Shown piece after piece: positions 48,956 to 61,346 of a DNA stretch of 64,000 nucleotides; within the stretch, counting starts at the first letter, position 1; every line of letters starts with the position of its first letter. The position numbers and the translations under genes were made by a program. Under the pieces are notes generated by a model that saw only the letters and a program-made list of their open reading frames with translations, was not told the DNA's origin and searched no databases. This DNA comes from Adineta vaga (lineage: Eukaryota; Rotifera): assembly GCA_021613535.1 (NCBI GenBank), contig CP075494.1, positions 6,758,001 to 6,822,000 on the forward strand. Direction: 5' to 3'.

Positions 48956-49493
48956 TCATGATATTAAACAGATTATTTTCGCCGTTATAAAACTCATTCA
49001 TTCGTACATTTCTTGATTATAATAATGTACTTAAAGTTCTATCATAACGTACACTAATCACGTACATTCCTATTTTTCCTCCTAGCATCATTGACGATCC
49101 TCGATTATCTATGAAATAAAACAAAAGGAATCTCATCCCTTGAAAAAAAGCATGTACAATGTTTAGGCACATATCTTACTAATAATGACATCTGCTGAAA
49201 GTCGAAGTAATTCAAGGAACTGATTGGTATTATTCATATATCGAATCGTTATAGATGTCAAATTTTTTTATCAAACAGAACAAAATCTTTTTGATATTAA
49301 CTTAATTCTTAACAAATGATCATAATTTTGTACTCAAATCCAACTAAAGGACAAAAACAACATATGTTTATCTTATTCTTTGCAGTTAAAAGGTTGTACT
49401 TTGCTCTTTTAGATATTCTAATAAATACTTGACATACTTACATAGACATGTATATATGTCAAATCTTTTTCGACGCGATTATTTTAGATTATC
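48956..49493. other. intergenic, no gene seen
   Basis: This AT-rich spacer separates the divergent RING and ABC-transporter genes. An attttag acceptor-like site is at 49481-49487. Confidence 0.5.
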
Positions 49494-51666
49494 ATGAGTG
49501 AAAAGAATAGCTTGAATTATCTTTTTGTGAAACGTATTGCCCATCTTCTTCATATATTTCTGCCACTTTCTCGTCTTTCATTGAACGATCATAATTATAG
49601 AGAACGACTTTATACACATCCATTGATACTTATTTTCTTTATATTATGCAATGCAATTGGTTTACAATTTGTCATTTATTATGTTGGTTTACTTCCATCC
49701 GAATTTTATGTTCAATTGAGTAAATCACCTGAACAACGAGATTTTCCAGTTTTTCATAGATTAGTTATTCGAGCATTTGGTTTTGTTATATTGAATGCAT
49801 TTCTTAAATCTTTATCAACATTTTTATCATCAATACTTTATGTTAAATGGCGAATGAGACTTGTACTTTATTTACATTCATTCTATTTTACTAAACAACG
49901 TTATTATCATTTATTGAATACAACTCAACAAAATCGAAATGATAATGATCAAGCAGCAATCGTCTATGAAAATTATACAATTCAAACGTAAGACAACATA
50001 ATAATCAGTTATGTTTTCAATCTATTTCGTGTTTTTGTTCTAGTACCGATATTGATAATAATGATAGAGAATCGATTAGTGATAGAGCTCTGGATAGTCC
50101 ACGATCATTGTTAACAACGAAATCATCGATTGATAATCCTGATCAACGTATAACACAAGATGTTGACGTATTATGTCGAGCATTATCTAATATTATACCT
50201 CTTCTTCTCATATCACCATTTACGATTGGTTATTATACATATCGTACTTGGCAAATAACTGGTTACTATGGTCCATTAGCAATTGTGGTTTATTTTGTTA
50301 TTTGGACTGGAATTAATAAAGTTTTTATTTCCGCTGTATCTCGAACGATCTTTCGTCAAAATACATTCGAAGGTACATTTCGTTTTCTTCATACACAAGT
50401 TCGAACATATAATGAATCAATTGCATTTTATAATGGTGGATCATTTGAACTTAAACGATTTAATAATTATTTTCTTCAAATTCTTACACCAATTCTTTAT
50501 CGTCGAAATATTCAAGAATTTCTTCTTAGTTTATCTACAAATTTATTCGATTATATTGGAAGTATCTTAAGTTATCTTCTATTAGCATTAGCTATATTTG
50601 TATTTCATTTCTATGATAATTTATCACCTACTGATTTAGTTAAAACAATTAGTCAAACATCTTTTATTACAATGTATTTAATCTATTGTTTTAGTCAATT
50701 AAATGATTTAACTGATAAAGTAACACTTATTGCAGCAAATACACATCGTGTTCAAACATTTGTTGAATTTATGAAAAATATTGATATTACATGGGCAGAA
50801 AAACAAATCAATCAAAATAATCAACAGAATGAAATTCTTACGATTAAAGATCTTTCGTATTCAATTCCAAATAATCATAAACATATTCTTATGAAAAATC
50901 TCAACTTAACATTATATCAAGGACAATGTTTATTAATAACAGGTATCCATTGAAATCTATCATACAGTTTCGAAGACTTGTAGTCATTTTCGAGAATGTT
51001 CTATAATTGAATATTTAAACGAATATGTATCCTATTTTGTATAAACTCTAGAAATTTCATTGAACTATTTGAAGTAATTATTGTTGTGATATTTTAGGTG
51101 ATAGTGGTGTTGGTAAAACATCTCTCTTTCGTATTCTTCATTCAATATGGCCTGTGAATATTCATGGATCTTTTTCTTATAATTCTGGTCATGCTTTTCT
51201 ACTTCCACAACGTCCATATTTTACAAATCAATCGCTACATGATGAACTTGCTTATCCGAATGTTCAAAATCTTCCAACAATAACACGTCAGACACAAATT
51301 GAACAACTTCTTAGCGAATGGAATCTTCTACATATTCTTGATAGTGTAGAATCCAGTGTCTTTGTTTGTCCAAAATATCCTTGGCAAGATATCTTATCAC
51401 CTGGTGAATTACAACGTCTATCATTTTTACGATTAATTCTTCGTCTTTCATTTGATTCTTCCAATCTTAATCTTGTTTTTCTCGATGAAATTACTTCATC
51501 ACTTGATGTACATATGGAAATGAAAATGTATAATTATTTAATTGAACGTCATTTGACTTTAATCAGTATTGGTCATCGAGAAAGTCTTCGACAATATCAT
51601 CAAATTGAACTGAAACTATCGAAAAATGGCAAATATCTAGTTGAAAAGCTTTCACTGATAAATTAA
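49494..51666 (+). CDS. ABCD4: ABC transporter subfamily D member 4-like (half transporter)
   Basis: Three exons, 49494-49987, 50044-50942 and 51098-51666, encode 653 aa, the size of ABCD half transporters (human ABCD4 is 606). The membrane domain contains the ABCD signature NPDQRITQDVDVLCRAL, then ISPFTIGYYTYRTWQITGYY and NTFDYLGSILSY-like FDYIGSILSYLLLALAIF. These match ABCD4 better than ABCD1-3, and the N-terminal peroxisome-targeting segment of ABCD1-3 is not obvious. The nucleotide-binding domain has Walker A GDSGVGKTS (its first Gly split by intron 2), signature LSPGELQRLS, Walker B LNLVFLDEI and H-loop ISIGHRES. ABCD4 works with LMBD1 in exporting cobalamin from lysosomes. The last intron is 155 nt. 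An acceptor-like site is 6 nt before the ATG. A poly(A) signal lies at 51692. Confidence 0.92.
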
Positions 51667-51998
51667 ATTGTTTTTCTTCTATCTATTTGAGAATAAAACA
51701 ATTGATTTGAATAAAAATTTTCTTTTTTCTTCGTCTTCATTCTCTCTTACGGTTGGTGCGCAGAGAACAAATTGTATGAAACAATCTAGTCAGTATGAAC
51801 GATAGGTATTTTTTTCTTCCAATGAAGAAATAATGTGTTTGTCACCTTTGCTCTTGTCTCAGTTGCCACGTCCTCATTTTTTTCTTCCTCTTACCTTTAA
51901 TACGAGAAAAGAGAACAACTATACGGTTTGTACATTCATTCAAAACGAAAAAGAAAACGATCATTTTTTAATACAAGGATATATATGATTTTTTTTAG
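51667..51998. other. intergenic between tandem genes
   Basis: It contains the AATAAA of the ABCD4-like gene (51692-51697) and, at its end, a T-rich tract with AG directly before the next ATG. Confidence 0.55.
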
Positions 51999-54614
51999 AT
52001 GAGTTCCGAACAAGCTGATATGGAAAATATCATTCCGAATAAAACGTCAATCTCATTGAATGAAGAACAAATTCTCGAATTAAACAATCGATTAAAAACA
52101 GAATTTATGGCAGATTGTTTTTCTTATATGCACATTGATGATGATGTCGATGCACGTCAACATATTCATTCTGTTTGGAATCGATATTTAGAATGTGTTG
52201 GAAACGCTGCAATGGTATTTATGAACACATCATTTTCCTTTTGAATAAAATCAATTCTTTGATTTTTAGTTAGCAGCTTTCTTCGATACACTTCCATATC
52301 ATATCAAAATATCTGTTCTACCAAAATATCAAAATGAAATCGTTCAATGGTGTGAACAACTCTTTCATATACATAGTCAAACAATACTTTACTCGACATA
52401 TTATTTGGAAGCATTTCAACGAATCATTCGTTATGCCTTAAAGAATGATCAATACAAAAAAGCGATTATTTATATTCCAATAGATTTTAACCGAGATTGG
52501 AAAATTGATCTAACGTCATCCATTTCGAATATTAGATTTGAACATATTCCAAATAAAAATTCATGTGATGATATGATTGATATACAAAAATTAGAAGAAT
52601 TGATTAAACGAGATGCTAAGGATGCTTTATCTTATCCGTGTATGGTCATTGCAAATGCAGGTTTGGTGTTTATTAAATTCGATAGAAAAATAGATATTTG
52701 TGTTTTTGTTTTAGGTTCAACATTGTTAGGCCGCTGTGATGATTTAAATAAGATTAAACAACTTTGCGAACAATATGATATATGGGTTCATGCTATTGGT
52801 GATCTATTAGGATCATTAACTTTATTATCATCAGTAGAAAATAATGTAAATATAAGTTGTGATAGTTTAACAATGGATTTAAAGAAATTATTTGGTATAC
52901 AAAATCTTCCTTGTGCGACATTTTTGCTTCGTTCAGTAAATGATACCAAGGAAAATGACGAGACAAATGAAACGCATAAATCTCATCCACTCGATCAATC
53001 TATCTTACAGAGTTCCTCGATTAGTTTTTTAAGTGTCTGGTCACTTAGTCAACGTTGTTCAAATGAAAAGATTCTTCATCATATGAAACAATCATTTGAA
53101 ATGGCATATTTCTTATTAACACGTTTGAAACAAATCAAACATATACGAATACTTAATGATGACCGTGAACAAGAAAACAATACATATCAACGCATTTGTT
53201 CTGGAAATGCCTCGGATGAAATCTTACCAACATCGGTCGTTATTTTTCGTTTCGAATATCATGATGAAGTAAGCATTTCGTTTTTCTAAAAGAAATAATA
53301 TTCAATCATTTATATATGACGAATGTCAATATAGCTCAATGAGTGTTTATCACGACTAAATATCGTTCCGGAGTACGGTGAAAATGACCTTGAAAAAGCG
53401 TATCGTTCTATTTTATGCCCGTGCGAGATTAGTAGTCTGAATATTGAAGGTTAATTTTCATTCATTCTTTGCTATTCCGAAACGACATCTTTTGTGTAAT
53501 AAACAATAGATTTACTCAATCAGAAGTATTTTTCACGAGTAAATATTATTTCCTATGGTCTATAGAAAGCTTCCTATTATCGACTCGAAAGAGAAAATAA
53601 TGAAGAAATATTCTGTTTACTTTTAGCGTGAAAAACCTGATAATCTTATTGATTATCTCGACCTCATAAATCTTTGGTTATTTGATAAACTTTCTCAACA
53701 ACATTCGAAAATCAATTTAGCATTTGTGCAAAATATTCATCTTCAAAGTTCAAATTCATCTAATCAAACTTCTTTAAATGCACTTAGTTTTGCTCCATTA
53801 GAACATCCAATTGATAATATCGATCAGAATGATATGCAAGCATTGCTTGATAATATTCAACAATTTTCTAATATTCTTCTTTCAACTGTAATTGCACGGA
53901 TTGATTTACCTACTAGTATTACAAAGTATGAAAATCTTGTGCCAATTGTAGTACCAAATTGGGCAGGTATTGGTGCTGTTCGATATATACCAAGTACAAT
54001 CGATCGATTGGATATCAATGAAACATCTGCTTATGAAATAAATCGAATTCAATCGGAATTAGCACGACAATTACAAACAAATGATTCTGCATTTTCATTA
54101 GGTGGCGGATCAGATGAACATGATTCGATGCTCTATTTACGTTTGGGTATGATTAGAAAACGCGACGATCTGGACATTTTATTACAGAAAATTTCTCATG
54201 CTGGTAAAGAAACAGAAACATCATTGAAATATATCGAGGATATGGCAGATAAAATCAAAATGGGCATCGAAAAAGCTCAAAAAGATTTAGAAAATGAAAA
54301 CTTACAACTACTTGCTCAAGATGGTCTTCTAAGACAATTACCATTAGTTTCAAGTAAGATTTTCTCTATTCAATGAACATCAATTATCATCTCTTCTTCT
54401 CGTAGATATTATGTCTTGGTGGAGTCCAGCACCATCCGCATCACCATTAGCAACAAAAGGTCGATCATTTGACTTAAATTCTGGTCAAGTTGAATCCACT
54501 GAAGATACATATCTATATCGAATGCAAATCAAAAAACAAACTCTTGCTGCACAAACACATGCTGATACTTCTACAACATCGAACAATTCGTCCGAACCAA
54601 CTACAAATCATTAA
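51999..54614 (+). CDS. PDXDC1: pyridoxal-dependent decarboxylase domain-containing protein 1
   Basis: Seven exons (51999-52214, 52270-52660, 52715-53268, 53335-53449, 53510-53538, 53627-54353, 54406-54614) encode 746 aa. The fold type I PLP region includes YLEAFQRIIRYALKNDQY, MVIANAGSTLLGRCDDLNKI, YDIWVHAIGDLLGSLTLL and CDSLTMDLKKLFGI. The C-terminal half is highly diagnostic: NWAGIGAVRYIP, LYLRLGMIRKRDDLDIL, GLLRQLPLVSNIMSWWSPAP and KGRSFDLNSGQVESTEDTYL. Human PDXDC1 has no proven decarboxylase activity. Here a Lys pair (MDLKKL) sits where the PLP-binding lysine motif of group II decarboxylases is expected, so retained cofactor binding is possible. Exon 5 is a 29-nt micro-exon needed to keep the frame. 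An AG lies immediately before the ATG. Confidence 0.92.
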
Positions 54615-56895
54615 AATCTCTTTATCTTTTTTGTTTGTCATATTGCATATTCAATTTTAGAGAAAAAAAACCCTGAATGTTATCTTTTAATTTGATTGAA
54701 ATTCGGATTTTTAATATTTGAAAAAAAAAGACAAAGCAAATCAAATAATTGAATACGTTCATCTCTCGAAACGTTGAAGTCTTTTCATTAAAGATATTAT
54801 CAACAGGACATCATTTGAATATAGAATTACATTAGTTCGGAGATGCAAAATTATATCGGATAAGATTATTCTTGTTCTATTTACAAGAACGTATATATTC
54901 AACATCGGAATGTTATTAAAACCATCGGAAATAACTTGCATTTCAATGTCAATAGTCCGAGAAGTTATATGAAACAACTTAGTCACTGTTTTTCTTTTTT
55001 TTTTATCTATAATTTAAAATGATTGTCTTGTCTAACTGAAACTAACCAGACATGTCTTTCTATTCTGACAATTCGACGATTTCCGAACGATAAAAAAATT
55101 AGTTCGGAAAAGAAAAGAAATATGATCATCTTTATTGAAGGTCGTTGTTTCTTTTAAAAAATTTCTGCTCTATTAGAAAATAATTCAGCACGTTAATCAA
55201 CTAAAGTTATTTGTGATCTTCTCGACAAATTCTTTGAGTAGAAAGATAGTCGATTACATACTTCCTAACATTCATTCGAATGGAGATAATCATATGTTAA
55301 TCGTCCACTCATACTATGTTTGATGTTTCTAGTCCCCAAGGGATTTACTGGTAAATTACAACTCAACTGAATGATTAACATGGCAATGAGAAAAGAAAAT
55401 CTTTCTTGTAACTCTATAGTTTCATGATGGAATAATTGTCATTGAAAGAGAAGAAAATGAGTTGTCTTAAGTAATCTTTTTATCATTTCAATTGGAACAA
55501 TCAGAACTTTTTTTTTCTTCTTCATACTATCAATCTGTTGAAACGACTATTGATTTCCGTTTAGTTCAGTAGACATGAGCAAAGAAAAACGGAACAAACG
55601 ATTGACTTCGATCGTGAAGATATGATGCGGCAACAAAGAGAGAAAAGAAAATCGAGAGAGAAAAGCTTTTTCCTGTTCACACTTTGTCTGAGAAATGAAA
55701 TTATATTACATATATTCGATGGAACCATGTTGTAATTTCATTGATAATTTATATAACATTCTTTATTAGAATTATGATCAAAAATCGTTTGCATCTGTTG
55801 CATATTTTTCAGAATGATTTTTTTCGTTTTACATTTTCTGTCATATTCAACTTGTATTAGTGTCATCAAATTGTCGTTTTTCGTTTTGCTTGATATTATC
55901 AATATGATTAATTTTCTTTTTTTCAAAAGAAACAATACATCAATTTTTTTTTCGATCATTTATTATATTCCGCATAATGAAATCTGTTATGTTTCTATTC
56001 AATTTGCTTTCTTATCTGTTCTTCTTTTTGTTTAAAGGAGATATCTTATTCTTCTACTAATAGTAGTATTAATATTGCCTTTCGAGAAGAAAGAAATCGT
56101 ATTTTCTTTTTAAATATTATTTCAATAGGTTTTTTGTTTGTTATACGTTTGTGAATAGGAAAAATTTCCCTTGTGTGATTGATTACATGGAGATTAAGAG
56201 ACGAAATTAAATGGTGAATATAATCTCTCATGTATTCATTTATTGTTAAGATGATGAATAAGATAGTAGAAAAGAAATATTCAATGAATGTTTTGTGCGA
56301 ATAATTAATAATAAGTAGAAGAATATAAATTCATTGATGCGAGAACAAAAAAAAGAAAGACAAGTTATACTTTGATGACACTGAAGATGTATATATTTAG
56401 ATAAGAGAGACAGATCATCGCCATTCGCCTATTATCATTAACAGGGTTGATAGTAAAAGACGTCGAAGAAGAAAAGAGAAAGGAGAAGAAGGAAGAAGTT
56501 TATTTCTTTTTTACTATATGGATCGCAACACATATGAAGAGAAAAGCCAAGACGAGAATAAGGAGCGAAAGAGAAAACCGAGAGAATAGAAATGTGGAAA
56601 TGAACAAAAAAGATGAAAATAAAAAATAACAAATCTACCAACATAGTATATGTTATATCGTTGCGGCTCGTCTCTACTCTTTTTCTCTTTCCTCTGATCT
56701 CCCTTATTTTTCTCTCATTTTCCCTCTCTCTCCCTCTCTCTTCACATCTGTTTGCTTTACAACTCTTTACACGGTATACATAAACATAAATTCTTTCAAA
56801 TACTCATTAGATGGACAAATATTATCAATGACATGGATGAATGATCTATCTCCAGGCTGACGAACAGTCAGTCATTATCTTTGTCGTAATGTGCC

Positions 56896-57159
56896 ATGCG
56901 TTTCATACGGTTACTTCTTACTTTAATACTTTGGATTCACAATGAGCTCATCTGTTTAACATCACATGCTACAACAACAACGACCGAAATCATGACTGAT
57001 TTGGAAGACGGTCATCCGAATCATCAACTTTGGAAAAAAATGATTGATCCAGGACGTTCTTTATCATCCGATCGGTATGTTAAGGTTTTGATCTCATTTT
57101 TAGAGATTCTCATTAGCCTAAGGCATTCCAGCTTAGTTAAACTAATTGGAATAAAGTAA
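56896..57159 (+). CDS. small secreted-protein ORF candidate
   Basis: The open frame is 87 codons. It begins MRFIRLLLTLILWIHNELIC, a good signal peptide, then a Thr run and DLEDGHPNHQLWKKMIDPGR. A donor-like gtatgt follows SSDR at 57075, so the true exon may stop there (phase 2). I see no recognised family and no clear second exon nearby. It could be a small secreted peptide or a first exon of a gene with a long intron. Confidence 0.3.
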   Translation: MRFIRLLLTLILWIHNELICLTSHATTTTTEIMTDLEDGHPNHQLWKKMIDPGRSLSSDRYVKVLISFLEILISLRHSSLVKLIGIK

Positions 57160-57430
57160 AAGAACACGGAGAAGCAAGTCTTACAAGAACGATAATTTCA
57201 TGGTGAAATGTACTAGAAACTTGTGACAAGTAACACATTCGAAAATCGAATGAAAGAATAATAGCAACACTTTTCTATTCTTATTTTAATATCATCAATC
57301 TTATTAATATCGAAACCTAACACGAGATCGACTTCTCTCTATCTAATTATATGGCAGACATACTGCATAGTATGACTTCGATTGCTTGCCAGAATAAGCT
57401 GAAGTGTTAGCTAGGATGTCAAACTAAAGT

Positions 57431-57447
57431 AATAATAATAATAATAA
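57431..57447. repeat. trinucleotide microsatellite, AAT unit
   Basis: Five to six tandem copies of AAT are visible in the gene-poor stretch. Confidence 0.7.
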
Positions 57448-59145
57448 TCGAAGAAAGTGAGAAAAAACCTTCCTTTGATAGGATTGTTGGCTGACGCATG
57501 CTATACATGCAATCAGGATATTCAACACCGTTGAACACACATACGCTATCTAGTCGTTTTCTTTTAAACTAATCCTTAATAAGAGAGTAAAAGATATTTG
57601 AACATGAAATCTAATAGCGTCAATCCATCCTTCCTCATTAGACAAACTAGCAATTAGATTTAACCAGTGAGCTTTATTCATTTAGTACACATGCAATTGT
57701 AACTGAATCACTATCATCATCATCATCATCATTATTTCTACTTTTTCTTCTTTTTTACAAGGAGAAAAAAAGTATCTAGCCACAAGACTTACAGCTCATT
57801 GCAATCATATTAGAATTTTGTTCAATGTGTGCATAAGAGCGTTATTAGTCTACACTGATCCCTTCTTCCTGTTCCCGTTTGTCTTTCTTTCACTGATGAT
57901 CTATCAACAAAAGAGACTTTTTTGTTTAAATCTTCTCATACTGTTTCTATTCATAATGCAATGAAATACATAAGATATTCGAAAATATCCTTGACATCAA
58001 TCTATTTCATCCTTTTAATATTGAATCAATTATAATTCTTCAACATGTCTATATACATATTCTTATGCTAATCAAAGTACTAAAAAAAATAAGAAAGAAA
58101 GGAAGAGAAATCTATATGAAATATGAAGTGCCAAGAGGGTATAAACAAAAAGCTTCAACATCCGGTTGATGATTACACGAGCATCGACAATAAATATAAA
58201 TTGGATTATTGAACAAAGTCTGAATATGTAATAGAAATTGCAGAGAATTTTATTCAGTTTTCAAAATGATTCTGTTTAATTAACTGTATTACGATCATTA
58301 TCAACAGTAACATGGAATTTTATAGAAACAAACATGATAGTAGAAATCGAAAATTGTGAAACTCATTATCTTTTTTTTTTCTAATCATCGTGAAAGCATA
58401 GGCGTATAAAATAGATTTGCCTTGAGGGAGTAGGAAAATCATATAGAAGATGTTGTTTATGAATCTCTCAATCTCTTCCATAGGCGATTATTACATTCAT
58501 TTATGTTCTCTCTCGTCGACGTCATCATTTTCCCATTTATTAAAGAGCCCAAACGTTGAGTCGAAAGTTTTCTGTTTTCTCTCTAGTTCATTTTTCTTGT
58601 TTAAACATAAGAAAAAATGAAGCAAGAGAAAATGCTGATCTCAATCTCTGTTAAGACGACAAAGAAAATGAACATTGTATGTAAGCGTCGAGAATGACGT
58701 GTTCGTTTATTATCGTTTCTTGCTTGTTTGTTAAACATTGAAGAATATGTGGATAGAAATTGATTTTGAGCTTGATACTCAAATATAATACTAAGAAGAA
58801 AGTTACAAAAGAGAAAGAAAACGAGAGAAAAACGATCTAAGAAGAAAGAAAAACTAAGGAAGAGAGCAAAAACAATGCTCTGGTCGACACGCACGTCTAA
58901 AAATCCTTTTTTTTTTGTATTAAGGATGTGATACTAAAAGAAAGAAACATGCTACGGTGACTGAGAATAGAGAAATGAAAGGGAGAGAGGGGGGGAGAGA
59001 AGAAGAAGGAGACAGAGGAAAGGAGGGTGGAAAGAGAGAAATATAGAAGAAATAATGTTGTTAGCTGTAGTGCTGCAACAGTAATGAATAGTTGTAGAAT
59101 GTCTTAACATAAGCTTGTGAGTGGCAATGTTAATCAGCAACAAGA

Positions 59146-59569
59146 ATGATTCTTCGCAATATTCTATTTCTACTTGTCTTGATCACTTATCTATTATATG
59201 GTCCCGTAGACTGTCAAGAGTTATGGGCAAGCAAGAATAATGATGAAACAATGGAAAGGTGGGTTTAATGTTTTTTTATTTTTTATAATTTTTTCAACAA
59301 TAGTACTATGTGAAATTAATGTTAATGATAAGCTCGAGAGAATAGTACATAAAACGGAAATTTTGAGAAAGTCAAAAAGAAAAATTGTTTCAAGGAAAAA
59401 ATTATGTTTTAATGGATTCCGAGTGTATGTCAGAGTAACATTGGAAAAGCAGTTAATTAACCACTTTCCGAACGCTTTCAAATTTATCAATATGTATCTG
59501 ATGGGCGTTTTTTTCCGTCGAGATTGTATGTATATAGACGATTCATCGCTCGTGATCAAGAGAAAGTAA
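59146..59569 (+). CDS. overlapping small secreted-ORF candidates
   Basis: ORF 59146-59268 (40 codons) starts MILRNILFLLVLITYLLYGP and has a donor-like gtggg at 59259. ORF 59240-59569 (109 codons, different frame) starts MMKQWKGGFNVFLFFIIFST, followed by a Lys/Arg-rich body with two cysteines. Both starts look like signal peptides, and neither matches a family I know. T-rich DNA produces hydrophobic frames by chance, so at most one is likely to be real. Confidence 0.25.
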
Positions 59570-60719
59570 CCCGATCCACATATAAAACAACACCTTGCCG
59601 GAGGGCTTTTCCTTACTATTGTCTATTTTTGCTTTATACTGTTTTTTTGTATATCAATATAATTAAGAAATAGTATGAAAGCAAAATGATTTGCCGAAAA
59701 GAAAAGATTAAATAACTTTATAGTTTTTGTCTACAGAGATAAAAACATTGATCATCTATTGATAAGTGGAACTATTAAACAGCAATGAAGAAGAAGAAGA
59801 AGAAAAAGCATTGTGGACACAGATAGAGTTAATATTAGTTGTTTGCATGAACATACTTCATAAATAATAAAAGAATTTATCGAAAGATTGACAAAGATGT
59901 GGGTGGTATTGAGATTTATTACTCTGATAGTTTTTATCAATGAGCAGATTAGTTAGTGTCAGGAGACAAAGCTGCTCATAGTCAACTTCCTCATGACTAT
60001 GTCAATTTTATTTGAAAAACGCCTGTTTAATTTTCTATAAAGTATTCTTTTTCTTCTGTCATGTCTACATTTAATTAACAAGACACTAGTCAATATTCGA
60101 TTAAAAAAGAACTTGGTTCGATAGGAAATGTATAAGTATGCGAAGCACCGAATGATGCCTGTTCATTGACCTTGAGTTGAATCGGAAATGTAGTGTATAA
60201 GATAGATTGATTGAGTAGAACAGAAATGTTTTATTCAAAGGAACTAGTAAGACATTTCTTTACATGTCAAATCGAGAGTTAATTTGTTGTTCAATTACTT
60301 TTTTTTTAATATTTCATCAAAAAAAGAGAACCCTAGACAAATCTTCTACTATTAGCATCCTCGTTCGACGACAAGTGTAAGACATCGTTTCTTCGTCGGC
60401 TGCTCCTTCTTTTCCGCTTCTCTCTCTCTCTCCTTTTTATTTCACCACTTGTCGGTTGTATGTGCCCATCATTACTCTTGGCACCAGCTTGCTTGGCGAT
60501 GCCCTAGTCATCGTCTTTTTTCTCGAAGATTCCATATTGATGTATCAGACAAGCAGTGAAAAAAAGCCTTAATGTTTCTCTGATAGAAATATGCATTTAT
60601 ATAAAACAAAACGTCAGAAACATCTAGAAAAATAGATTAAATTTCATATCCATACGTTTGTCAAACATTTATTTATACTTCTTCTATCGAAATGTCATCG
60701 GTATTAGCATTAACATATC

Positions 60720-60907
60720 AACAACATCAGTGACGAACCCAAAGGAGGGATTATGGGGATCGATCCCCCCCTCGCCAAGATTATATTACCTGGAGGAGAG
60801 TGGGGGGGGGGGGGTACAGGCTACTTTTTTGCGAGCGGAAAAAATCTCGTTTTCTCCATGACGGTCCTCCCTCCAAAAAAATTTCTGGTTGCGACACTGA
60901 ACAACAT
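60720..60907. mobile_element. hAT-like MITE with 8-bp target-site duplication
   Basis: The 172-bp element occupies 60728-60899. It is flanked by perfect 8-bp direct repeats, AACAACAT at 60720-60727 and 60900-60907. Its ends are imperfect inverted repeats: CAGTGACGAACC at the left, and CAGTGTCGCAACC when the right end is read on minus. The element is much richer in G and C than its surroundings and contains a 13-G run (~60801-60814). Length, terminal CAGTG and 8-bp duplication fit a non-autonomous hAT-superfamily transposon. It has no coding capacity of its own. Frames of 67 and 118 codons cross it but are not supported. Confidence 0.85.
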
Positions 60908-61346
60908 TGGACATCATCTATGTGTCAGACAAGACGACGTTTCTGTTGTTCTTTCATTATTGGTTAAGCATCGATACATTTGCCAGTTATTTACTTTATT
61001 TCTTCCCTTGATTGGGTTTATACATTGTTATTGTGATGTATATAGAATATTCCTTTACATACATAAGGACTTTTCGTACATGATACATATGTTTTCCTTT
61101 GGTTCTTGAGTTTCTCCTGTGCATACATATATATATATATAGGTACGTTTATATATACGTGATTGTATCTATACCTTGGTTCTCTCTTTCTCGTTCTCTA
61201 TCTTCATCTATTTCGGTTCATTCCTTATAAAGAACTCTCCATATATTTACTAAAATATATTCGTTCATTCTACGGAATCTGACGACGTGACAGTTATCAA
61301 AAAAAGATCCAACAGCAACTGTCTATCCTTTATTCTGAATTAAATC

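Larger units (their letters stand above)
54615..61346. other. 6.7-kb stretch with no recognised gene
   Basis: This is the largest gap. It is AT-rich with several microsatellites (GA-rich 58970-59035; AAT near 57431-57447; ATC near 57713-57732; GAA near 59786-59803) and one MITE (60728-60899). Two places encode signal-peptide-like starts on + (56896 and 59146/59240) but show no conserved domain. It may contain long introns of an unrecognised gene, regulatory DNA of the channel gene, or both. Confidence 0.5.

Noticed and set aside
57076-57104. A 29-nt intron joining SSDR to a three-residue end at the 56896 ORF
   Set aside because: It is much shorter than any other intron in the window (minimum 41 nt).
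58601-59143. Minus-strand hydrophobic frames at 58601-58894 and 58952-59143
   Set aside because: They are translations of purine-rich tracts (GA/GGGA repeats) giving Phe/Leu/Ser runs, without motifs or splice context.
60658-61109. Open frames of 67 and 118 codons on + around 60658-61109
   Set aside because: They run through the G-tract and both ends of the MITE; the apparent Gly-rich peptide is a by-product of the G run.
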